NCBI RefSeq assembly: GCF_004123295.1
Contig: NZ_SDMK01000002.1
Coordinates: 62,001 to 126,000, forward strand
Length of the DNA: 64,000 nt
DNA from: Silvibacterium dinghuense
Lineage (GTDB): Bacteria > Acidobacteriota > Terriglobia > Terriglobales > Acidobacteriaceae
Reading direction: 5' to 3'
Shown: piece by piece, positions 51,036-58,766 of the stretch
How positions within the stretch are numbered: position 1 is the stretch's first letter
How the letters are laid out: each line of letters opens with the position of its first letter
Made by a program: the position numbers and the translations under genes
Notes under the pieces: generated by a model
What the model was told of the DNA's origin: nothing
Databases searched by the model: none
The model's input: only the letters and a program-made list of their open reading frames with translations

Positions 51036-53633
51036 ATGAGGAAGAGGATGAAATTTGCGGCAATGCTGCTGAATGCGGTTGTTCTGGTGCTGTGCGTGGC
51101 TTCATCTGCCAGCGCTCAGCGCATTCCTGGCTACCTGTATGACGAATCGAAGATCGCGTCGTATACGATGCTCGATCCCCTGCGGATGGAGAACGGTAAG
51201 CCAGTGACAAACGCGGCGATGTGGAACGCGCAGCGCAGGCCCGAGATACTGCGGCTCTTCGAAGAGAACGAATTTGGGCGAACGCCAGATGCGGCCAGGG
51301 CCGCGGTGATGCATGCGAAGATCATCGAGCGGAACGACTATGCTCTGAACGGCCTTGCGGTGCGGGAGCAGATCGAGCTGACCTTCGATCCTGCGCCGGG
51401 TGTCACGCCTCCAGCCGAGGCCTCGCGCAGCATGCGCCTGCTGCTCTACGTGCCGCATGTCCAGCATCCCTCTCCGGTAGTGCTGGGGCTTAATTTTCTT
51501 GGTAATCAATCGGTGGTGGATGACGCCGGGATTCTACCGACGCCAGTGTGGTCGAAGCCGAAGGGAAGCACCGCTCTGGTGCATGAACTGCCTGCGGAGA
51601 GTACGCGCGGCAGTGGTGCTCAGCAGTGGCAAGTAGAGATGCTTCTGAAGCACGGCTATGGGCTGGCGACAATCTATTACGGTGATTTAGAGCCAGATTT
51701 TAAGGATGCTTCGCAATACAGCGTGCGACAGCTCTTCGATCGGCCAGGTGCTGTGCAGGCTCAGGACGCATGGGGATCATTGGGTGCGTGGGCCTGGGGA
51801 TTGAGCCGGGCAATGGATTATCTCGAGAACGATCCGCTGGTGGATGCGAGCCACGTTGCGGTTACGGGACACAGTCGTCTGGGCAAAGCTGCGGATTGGG
51901 CTGCGGCGCAGGACACTCGTTTTGCTGCACTGCTCTCGACAGAGAGCGGACATGGCGGCCAGTCGATTCAGCGGCGCGCGCTAGGCGAAACCGTTCAGCA
52001 CCTGGAGCATTCGTTCCCCTACTGGTTTTGTCCGGCATATGCCCAGTGGGTCGGGCACGATAACGAGATCCCCGTCGATGGAAATCTGCTGGTGGCGCTG
52101 GTAGCGCCGAGGCTGCTGTATGTGGCAAGTGCGAAGGAGGATGAATGGTCGGATCCGAAGGGGGAATTCCTGAGCGCGTTGAGCGCCAGCAGCGTCTACC
52201 GTTTGCTCGGCGAGAAGGCTCTCCCTCCAGATATCCCAATGCCGGCGGTAGATACAGCGATCGGCTTTGACGGCGATGTGGCGTATCACGAAAGAGCAGG
52301 GAAGCATGATGTGACGAGCTTCGACTGGGAGCATTACATTGTGTTTCTGAATCGCCATTGGGGCGACCCAGAAACGTTGCCAGCCGTGCCGCCGACAGGA
52401 GAAGTTCCGCCTCCTGCTGCAACCCATGCGGCGAGCAAGGTACAAATCGCAGCATGGCGCCGACAGATGCAGCATGCGCTCTATCTGCCCGGCCAGCCGC
52501 TTGCGCCGCAGACGCAGAATTTCGGCGGCAGCGAGGTGACGCCAGGTGTAACGGTGGAGAAAATCACGTACCAGACGCTCTACGGGCTGCGTGTACCGGC
52601 GGTGATCTATCGTCCGACGGTGCGTCCGGCAAGGAAGTTGCCGGCGCTCGTGATTGTGAATGGGCATGGAGGCGATAAGTCGAGCTGGTATGCCTATTAC
52701 GCAGGCATACTTTATGCGCGAGCTGGAGCCGTGGTGCTCACCTATGACCCCATCGGCGAAGGCGAGCGCAATGACGAGCATAAAACGATGACCGGCGAGC
52801 ACGATCAGCTGGTGTTTTCGCCGAAGAGTATGCCGATCCGCATGGGGGGCTTGATGATCGCCGATGCGATGGGTGCTGTAAGCGCGCTTGCGGCGAGGCC
52901 GGATGTGGATCGGCATCGCATCGGCATGATGGGATTTTCTATGGGGTCGTTCATCGCCGCGCTCACCGGGGCGGCGGACGAGAGAATTCATGCGCTGCTG
53001 CTGGATGGAGGTGGCGACCTGGATGGGGTCAACGGGTATTGGGATTCAGGCCACGCCATCATGTGCCAGGCGGCGCCTTACAAAGCCCTGCGCGTGCTGG
53101 GCGATCGGGGAGCCGTGCTCTATACGCTGAATGCCCGTCGTGGCGACACGTTCGTAATAAATGGGACGGCGGATACAGTCGTGGCGATTCCGACGCATGG
53201 GCCTGAATTCTTCTCCATGCTGCAGACGCGTGTGGTGGCATTGAATGGTGGCGAGAAGGGCGTATTTGCTACCTATTTCGATCCGGGTGCGAGCCACCGT
53301 CCTTCGTGGATGACGCCCACGGCGGCAGCGTGGCTGCATGCGGAGCTGAGGTTTCCCGCGTGGCGCGGCAAGAAGATAGGCGTCATGCCGACGGTGACTA
53401 TCCGTACCTGGGCTGCGAAGGTTGGTTATGCTCTCGGCAAGAGCAGTGGACGCGAAGATCGAGACGCCGGAATTGTGGCCCTCGAGGCAGGTGTGCCCTT
53501 GCTTACCGCGGACCAGCTGGATGTGTTTTCGCCTCCGGAATGGGAGCAGAGAAAAGCAGAGCTGATTTATGCCTCCTGGCTGGGCCGGGCAGCGCAGGCG
53601 GCTACGGCAAGCACTTCCAATAATGGACGTTAA
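51036..53633 (+). CDS. Secreted two-domain esterase: CE15 glucuronoyl esterase fused to a second alpha/beta-hydrolase
   Basis: 865 residues with a signal peptide ending near SSASAQ. Domain 1 (about 30-445) is CE15-like: nucleophile S280 in VTGHSRLGKAA, CPAYAQWV, and His 433 in DWEHYIVFLNRHW. CE15 enzymes split ester links between 4-O-methyl-glucuronate and lignin. Domain 2 (about 490-860) is an acetyl-xylan-esterase-like alpha/beta-hydrolase with an oxyanion-region NGHGG, nucleophile S635 in GFSMGSF and a late His in GASHRPSW. Both triads look complete, so the protein should be bifunctional, removing a glucuronoyl ester and an acyl group from the same chain. Such a fusion is uncommon. It follows GH78 by 7 bases. 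Confidence 0.82.
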   Translation: MRKRMKFAAMLLNAVVLVLCVASSASAQRIPGYLYDESKIASYTMLDPLRMENGKPVTNAAMWNAQRRPEILRLFEENEFGRTPDAARAAVMHAKIIERNDYALNGLAVREQIELTFDPAPGVTPPAEASRSMRLLLYVPHVQHPSPVVLGLNFLGNQSVVDDAGILPTPVWSKPKGSTALVHELPAESTRGSGAQQWQVEMLLKHGYGLATIYYGDLEPDFKDASQYSVRQLFDRPGAVQAQDAWGSLGAWAWGLSRAMDYLENDPLVDASHVAVTGHSRLGKAADWAAAQDTRFAALLSTESGHGGQSIQRRALGETVQHLEHSFPYWFCPAYAQWVGHDNEIPVDGNLLVALVAPRLLYVASAKEDEWSDPKGEFLSALSASSVYRLLGEKALPPDIPMPAVDTAIGFDGDVAYHERAGKHDVTSFDWEHYIVFLNRHWGDPETLPAVPPTGEVPPPAATHAASKVQIAAWRRQMQHALYLPGQPLAPQTQNFGGSEVTPGVTVEKITYQTLYGLRVPAVIYRPTVRPARKLPALVIVNGHGGDKSSWYAYYAGILYARAGAVVLTYDPIGEGERNDEHKTMTGEHDQLVFSPKSMPIRMGGLMIADAMGAVSALAARPDVDRHRIGMMGFSMGSFIAALTGAADERIHALLLDGGGDLDGVNGYWDSGHAIMCQAAPYKALRVLGDRGAVLYTLNARRGDTFVINGTADTVVAIPTHGPEFFSMLQTRVVALNGGEKGVFATYFDPGASHRPSWMTPTAAAWLHAELRFPAWRGKKIGVMPTVTIRTWAAKVGYALGKSSGREDRDAGIVALEAGVPLLTADQLDVFSPPEWEQRKAELIYASWLGRAAQAATASTSNNGR

Positions 53634-53646
53634 TTTTCATTTATGG

Positions 53647-53676
53647 TTGCCGACTCTCGTATCATTTCGCTATAGT
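53647..53676 (+). promoter_or_regulatory. Possible internal promoter before the MGH1-like gene
   Basis: TTGCCG at 53647-53652 and TATAGT at 53671-53676 are 18 bases apart in the 63-base gap, the only sizeable break within this operon. Transcription would start about 14 bases before the ATG at 53697, which lacks a ribosome-binding site. Confidence 0.35.
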
Positions 53677-53696
53677 GGCACCGTCTGAACTTCGCC

Positions 53697-55349
53697 ATGT
53701 CCTGCCATCGCGTGCTCCTTATCTGCTGCTTTCTTCTGTTGCCGCTGGTTCCCAGTAGCACCTGGGCTGAGACTTCGGCTATGGTGCTGCAGCCTGCGGA
53801 TTATCGGCACTATGTGGAGCAATTCGAAGCCGATGAGCGGGCCGCGACGGGGAAGGTGTATGACGGCGAGCCTCAGGCAGACGGCCTTACACCGGAACCA
53901 GCGTGGGCGTGGATGGAGCGTGAGCTGCCCTGGTTCGACAGCTCTGACAAGGCCGTCGAGGAGATGTACTACTTTCGCTGGTATGCATGGAAGAAGCATC
54001 TGGTGAAAACGCCGCATGGCTATGTGATCACGGAATGGTTGCCGAAGCCGGAAGTGAAAGATGGCAGCTATGGTGCGCTGCCGGATGCGGCTCCGTTTCA
54101 TCTGGATGAAGCGCGCTGGCTGCATACGCGGGCGATTGCGGAAGACGATGCACGGTTCTGGTTCCAGCCTGAGAACGATGTACGGAAATATTCCGACGCC
54201 ATGGCGACGGCGGTGCGATCGGTCATGCTCGCCAATGGCGACAACGCATTGGCGACAAGTCTCCTGCCAGAAATGAAGCGGGTATACGGGGATTGGGAAC
54301 GGACGCAGCAGGACTCGAATGGGCTGTTCTGGTCGATCGATACGCGGGATGCGATGGAGAAGTCGATCAGCGGTGACGGTTACCGACCCACTCTGAACAG
54401 TTACATGGAATCCGACGCGCGGACTATCGCCGCAACCGCGCGGCTGGCGCATGACGAAACAACAGCGCGCGAGTATGAGGCCAAGGCAGACAAACTACAT
54501 CAGTTGATTGAGACTGTGTTGTGGAATCCGAAGGATGAATTCTACGAAGTGGTTTCCCCGGCAAAGGATTCGGGGATTCGCGCTCAGAAGAAATTTGTGG
54601 ATTCCGGAACGACGATGCAGTTCTCCGGCGTGCGTGAGTTAATTGGTTATCTGCCGTGGGAATATAGCGAGCCGGCGCAGGACCATGACGTGGCTTGGAG
54701 GCAACTCTTCGCCCCGCAGGGCTTTGACGGGCATTACGGCGCGACCACAGCGGAGCGCCGCAGTCCGCGATTTCGTTTCGCTTCCTCCGATCAGTGCACA
54801 TGGAACGGACCGGCATGGCCGTTCGCGATGACGCAGACGCTGCAGGCACTTGCATCCTATCTCGATGGAGCAGGCAAGCACGTATTGGACGGTGCGGACT
54901 ACATGCGGCTTTTCGATCGCTATGTGCTGGCGCAGCACATCAAGCTGAAAGATGGCCGCATGATCGATTGGATCGATGAGGACTATGACGCCGACACGGA
55001 TGAGTGGATTGCGAAGCGGATGCTGATCGAGAAGAACAAACAGGTGGGACGTGGCAACTATTACAACCACTCCGGCTTTGCTGATCCGCTGATTACAGGA
55101 GTTATCGGGCTGCGGCCCAGGGCTGATGACCGCATTGTCGTGCAGCCGCTGGTGCGCGCATGGAGCTACTTTGCCATCGATGCGTTGCCTTATCACGGAC
55201 ATCTACTGACGATTGCCTGGGATGCGACCGGCAAGCGATACAGGCATGGCAAAGGCCTGTGGCTGGCAGTCGATGGCCGCATCATAGCCCGGCGCACAAC
55301 CTTGGGCACACTCGAAACACGCTTGAACGCAACCAAGGAGAAACGATGA
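53697..55349 (+). CDS. Secreted (alpha/alpha)6-barrel glycoside hydrolase, MGH1-like
   Basis: 550 residues with a signal peptide (HRVLLICCFLLLPLVPSSTWAE). The mature part resembles the glycosidase fold of MGH1, GH37 and GH63: MYYFRWYAWKKH, then YMESDARTIAATARLAHD, SSDQCTWNGPAWPF and YYNHSGFADPLITGVIGLRP. WNGPAWPF matches the conserved W-x-GP-x-W motif of the group. The acidic pair likely to be catalytic cannot be fixed by eye. Activity might be on an alpha-linked pectic side-chain sugar; the CAZy family is unknown to me. It ends in an ATGA overlap with the FGE/BNR fusion gene, so the two are translated together. Confidence 0.62.
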   Translation: MSCHRVLLICCFLLLPLVPSSTWAETSAMVLQPADYRHYVEQFEADERAATGKVYDGEPQADGLTPEPAWAWMERELPWFDSSDKAVEEMYYFRWYAWKKHLVKTPHGYVITEWLPKPEVKDGSYGALPDAAPFHLDEARWLHTRAIAEDDARFWFQPENDVRKYSDAMATAVRSVMLANGDNALATSLLPEMKRVYGDWERTQQDSNGLFWSIDTRDAMEKSISGDGYRPTLNSYMESDARTIAATARLAHDETTAREYEAKADKLHQLIETVLWNPKDEFYEVVSPAKDSGIRAQKKFVDSGTTMQFSGVRELIGYLPWEYSEPAQDHDVAWRQLFAPQGFDGHYGATTAERRSPRFRFASSDQCTWNGPAWPFAMTQTLQALASYLDGAGKHVLDGADYMRLFDRYVLAQHIKLKDGRMIDWIDEDYDADTDEWIAKRMLIEKNKQVGRGNYYNHSGFADPLITGVIGLRPRADDRIVVQPLVRAWSYFAIDALPYHGHLLTIAWDATGKRYRHGKGLWLAVDGRIIARRTTLGTLETRLNATKEKR

Positions 55350-57787
55350 CGCTGGCTGTAACACGGATGGGCCGTCTGACTGCCTGTTGGGGTACAGCGC
55401 TTCTGTGCTGCCTGGTCGCAACGGCTCAGAAGGATGGCGTGCTGGCGCGGATGGCTGGTGAAGCCCCGGTAATGGCTGCGAATGGCGTGCCGGCAACCGT
55501 GAATATTCCGGCGGGAAGCTTTGAGATGGGCGCGGATGGTGAGACCCTCGATGCTTCGATAACAAAGGGCTATGGCGTGATGTCGTCACGTCCGAAGCAT
55601 GGAGATTTCGATGAGAAGCCGGCGCACCGAGTAAGGATCACGCGCAGCTTTCGCATGAGCGTCACACAGATTTCTCCTGAGGAGTATGCGCAATTTGATC
55701 CGACGTACAAGGCTCATGCCTCAACGCCCGCGTACGCGGCTGGTGTGAGTTGGGATCAGGCTATGGCGTACTGCCGCTGGCTGAGTCGCAAGACGGGCAA
55801 GCCGTGGCGGTTGCCGACAGAAGCCGAATGGGAGTATGCAGCACGCGCTGGCGGTACAAAGATCTACGGCGCAACAGATTCGCCGATGCCAGTGGATCAG
55901 CCGAATGCTTTCGGCGTAAAGAATATGGAGGTGGGACGCCCGGAATGGACTCTCGATTGGTACGGACCATACCAGCCAGAGGAGATTGCGGATCCAACCG
56001 GCGTTGCGAGCGGTATGACCAAGGCCATCCGTGGCGGCGGTCTCGACTGGCGCCACACGGCGACGAAGACCTCACCCGATCTGGATGTGCCGGCAACCGC
56101 TTCGTATTTTGATCGGCCGGCAAATCGCGCGAGCCTGCCGCCCACGTATAAATCGGACACGGGTAACGTGGGCTTTCGTGTTGTGCAGGCAGCGATGCCG
56201 AAGGTGAATACGACGCCACCTCGTCAGTATTTCTTTATGTCGGCAGTGAAGCAGCGGTCGCTGGCAGGCGGTCCGGCACGCTCCCAGAGCGTGGATACGC
56301 CGGATGCATCGACGCCAATCTATCGCACGCACGAGCTGTTTCCGGATCTCGGCGGGAAGAGCATGATGGGCATCGGTTGGCGCCTGGGCATCGCTGAAGG
56401 GATCGGCGTGAATTATCACAACTCCGCCATCCAGGTACTGCCCAATGGCGATCTGCTCGCGGCGTTTTACAACTCTCCGGATCATGAAGACGACCCGGAC
56501 CAGACGATTATGACGATGCGCCGTCGTGCCGGAGCGAACGAATGGGATATGCCTGAGCCTTGGCCGATCTTTGCCGATGCGGGGCTCGCCGGACCAGTGA
56601 TCTGGAACGATCCTGCGCATCAGCAGCAGGCGGGTGGCAAGGTCTGGTTCTTCTGGGGATTCGCAAGGCTCATCGGTGCCCCTCCATTTGCATGGGCTAC
56701 GAGCGACGACAACGGTGCGACATGGAGTGCTGCACATTTTCCGGCATTCCCGCAGCCGATCGGGCGTTATGTTTCACAGCCAATCAACTCGATCGTACGC
56801 GGGCCGGATGGTGCGATTTATATGCCCACCGATTCGACTGGAAGAGACTCCGACGGCAATGGCTCTATCAGCGCGGTATGGCGCACGGACGATGAAGGCA
56901 AGAGCTGGGCCGACACGGGAGGACGCACAGCGGGGCGGCACACCACGATCGTGTTTGCTGAAAACGGCGACTTGCTGGGCTTCGGCGGAAAGAATTCGAA
57001 TATCGATGGCCGCATGCCGCTGGCAACATCGAAGGATGATGGCAAGACCTGGGTCAAATCGAAGCTGCCTTTCGATCCTTTGCTCTCCGGCGAGCGCCCG
57101 AGCGTGATCCGGCTGAAGAGCGGACGCTTATTTTTTGTTGCCGACAGAAATCCGAATCATCAAAAGCATGTCCACAAGGATGGTGCCTATGTGGCACTCT
57201 CTGACGATGATGGAAAAACCTGGGCGGTGAAGTCACTGCCTGAAAACATCCTGACGGTGGGCTACACCACGGCTACGCAGGGACCGGACGGCATGATCCA
57301 CATCGTAACAACAAAGAACACGGTGAATTACGAGATCGAGCTGAATGAAGCCTGGGTACTGGATAAATCCGCAGGCGAAGAAAACGCAGAGCCAGAGCAG
57401 GTAAAGGACCGCAAGAGCTATACGGAACGCTATCCGGGAGGCCACGTGAGGGCAACGTGGAGCGTTGGTCGTGCCGTTGATGGTCGCTTACTGCTGGATG
57501 GGGCAGAGAAGTTCTTCTATCCGGATGGAAAGCTGATGTGGGCGGTGAATTTTCGCGCAAGTGAGAAGACAGGCGAGGAACGATGGCTTCGTGAGAATGG
57601 CACGCCGATCTGGGTGAAGACTTATGCAGAAAATGGTATGTGGACCTGGGAGAACTTCGACGCGTCGGGCAGGCGCATCGCCATCTCGCATTGGAAGGGC
57701 AAGCATTTGCTGAGCAGCGATGTGCCCGATGGCCCTGTGGATAAGCTGCCGGGGGTGGATAAGATGCCTACTCCAGAAGGGATGTAA
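55346..57787 (+). CDS. Secreted fusion: FGE-sulfatase fold + BNR beta-propeller + C-terminal repeat domain
   Basis: About 813 residues. The ATG at 55346 overlaps the previous stop and has AAGGAG upstream; the longer frame to 55160 is inside the previous gene. After a signal peptide (near VATAQ), residues about 50-290 match the formylglycine-generating-enzyme fold: NIPAGSFEMGAD, SWDQAMAYCRWLS, RLPTEAEWEYAARAGG, RGGGLDWRH and GNVGFRVV. The paired cysteines needed for sulfatase maturation are missing. Residues about 330-680 are an Asp-box propeller (SDDNGATW, TDDEGKSW, SKDDGKTW, SDDDGKTW). The last 120 residues resemble short MORN-like repeats (FYPDGKLMW, WENFDASGRR). Probably a carbohydrate-binding or exo-hydrolase protein; the reaction is unknown. 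Confidence 0.7.
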   Translation: MTLAVTRMGRLTACWGTALLCCLVATAQKDGVLARMAGEAPVMAANGVPATVNIPAGSFEMGADGETLDASITKGYGVMSSRPKHGDFDEKPAHRVRITRSFRMSVTQISPEEYAQFDPTYKAHASTPAYAAGVSWDQAMAYCRWLSRKTGKPWRLPTEAEWEYAARAGGTKIYGATDSPMPVDQPNAFGVKNMEVGRPEWTLDWYGPYQPEEIADPTGVASGMTKAIRGGGLDWRHTATKTSPDLDVPATASYFDRPANRASLPPTYKSDTGNVGFRVVQAAMPKVNTTPPRQYFFMSAVKQRSLAGGPARSQSVDTPDASTPIYRTHELFPDLGGKSMMGIGWRLGIAEGIGVNYHNSAIQVLPNGDLLAAFYNSPDHEDDPDQTIMTMRRRAGANEWDMPEPWPIFADAGLAGPVIWNDPAHQQQAGGKVWFFWGFARLIGAPPFAWATSDDNGATWSAAHFPAFPQPIGRYVSQPINSIVRGPDGAIYMPTDSTGRDSDGNGSISAVWRTDDEGKSWADTGGRTAGRHTTIVFAENGDLLGFGGKNSNIDGRMPLATSKDDGKTWVKSKLPFDPLLSGERPSVIRLKSGRLFFVADRNPNHQKHVHKDGAYVALSDDDGKTWAVKSLPENILTVGYTTATQGPDGMIHIVTTKNTVNYEIELNEAWVLDKSAGEENAEPEQVKDRKSYTERYPGGHVRATWSVGRAVDGRLLLDGAEKFFYPDGKLMWAVNFRASEKTGEERWLRENGTPIWVKTYAENGMWTWENFDASGRRIAISHWKGKHLLSSDVPDGPVDKLPGVDKMPTPEGM

Positions 57788-57789
57788 GC

Positions 57790-58764
57790 GTGAGACGGAG
57801 CATGCAAATTGGCGCGATGCTTCTGGCTGCAGTTGTGCCGGCAATGGCGCAGGCGCTGAAGGCCGGTGATCCATATGTCTTTGCTTATTTCAGGGAACCG
57901 GGTAATCAGGGCATCTACTTTGCACTGAGCCGCGACGGTTACCACTACACTCCGCTCAACGATGGGCAGCCGTGGATTAGACCCACGGCTCCGGGTGAGA
58001 TCATGCGTGACGTCTACATCACGCGGAATCCGGATGGGCACGGCTTTCGGATGGTCTTCACCTGGGCCTGGCACGGAGATTCGATCGGTGTAGCAAGCTC
58101 AGATGACCTGATGCACTGGTCGCCGCAGCGTGATGTGAAGATCATGAGCGATTTTCCGTCGGTGCAGAATACGTGGGCTCCGGAGACTTACTGGGATGTG
58201 AAGAAGAAACAGTGGCTGATCGTGTGGGCAAGCTCGTTTGCGGCCGCATCGGGGAGCAAAGATAAGGGTGAGGGGCTTCGTCTGTGGTCGTCATGGACAC
58301 GCGACTGGCAGAGCTTTACGAAGCCGGAGAAGTTCTTCGACCGTGGCTATCCGGTGATCGACGCCACCATGTTTCATCGTGAAATGCATGGGAAGAAAGA
58401 TGTGGTGATGGTTTTTAAGGATCAGACGACAGACCCGTTGCGCTATAACGAGCGGTGGGTAGCCGGCCCGACAGTGGCCGGTCCCTGGGGCGAAGCTTCG
58501 GGGCCAATCAACGAGAGTTGGTCCGAGGGGCCAAGTGTGATCCATGTGAAAGACAAATGGGTCGTCTTCTACGATCATTACCGCTCTCCCCGGGCACGCT
58601 TCGAAGCGGTCGAGACCTCGGACTGGATTCACTGGGAAAGCGCGGATGACGCCATCGATCTTCCCGAAGGTTCGAAGCACGGCAGCTTCTTCCAGGTGAC
58701 GAAGCAAGAAGCGCAGCGGCTGCTCAGCCGCCACGATACTCCATCTGTTGCAACGCAGCCCTGA
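57790..58764 (+). CDS. Secreted GH43-like five-bladed propeller glycosidase
   Basis: 324 residues from a GTG that follows the previous TAA by 2 bases, with AGAAGGGA upstream. A short signal peptide (MQIGAMLLAAVVPAMAQ) is used whichever start is right. The propeller shows FAYFRE near the first blade, RDVYITR, TWAPETYWD, PVIDATMF and SEGPSVIHVKDKWVVFYDHY. The Asp of VIDATMF and the Glu of SEGPS fit the GH43 modulator Asp and acid Glu; the general-base Asp of the first blade is less clear. GH43 members are mostly arabinofuranosidases, xylosidases or galactosidases. Convergent with the next gene with 2 bases between stops. Last gene of the GH78 operon. Confidence 0.72.
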   Translation: MRRSMQIGAMLLAAVVPAMAQALKAGDPYVFAYFREPGNQGIYFALSRDGYHYTPLNDGQPWIRPTAPGEIMRDVYITRNPDGHGFRMVFTWAWHGDSIGVASSDDLMHWSPQRDVKIMSDFPSVQNTWAPETYWDVKKKQWLIVWASSFAAASGSKDKGEGLRLWSSWTRDWQSFTKPEKFFDRGYPVIDATMFHREMHGKKDVVMVFKDQTTDPLRYNERWVAGPTVAGPWGEASGPINESWSEGPSVIHVKDKWVVFYDHYRSPRARFEAVETSDWIHWESADDAIDLPEGSKHGSFFQVTKQEAQRLLSRHDTPSVATQP

Positions 58765-58766
58765 GG

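Noticed and set aside
51981-52991. 336-codon minus-strand frame opposite the esterase fusion
   Set aside because: No motif, His/Arg-rich shadow composition, and complete overlap with a well-supported gene. The same applies to minus-strand frames at 12875-13498, 42161-42982 and 53670-54452.
55160-55345. Upstream extension of the FGE/BNR fusion frame
   Set aside because: It overlaps the end of the MGH1-like gene, has no signal peptide logic, and AAGGAG directly precedes the ATG at 55346.
55346-56200. Sulfatase-maturing formylglycine-generating enzyme
   Set aside because: The catalytic cysteine pair is missing and no sulfatase gene is present in the window.
57400-57787. Toxin-antitoxin-type MORN repeat (YwqK-like) protein
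   Set aside because: The repeats are the tail of a secreted fusion protein, not a separate gene, and there is no toxin partner.
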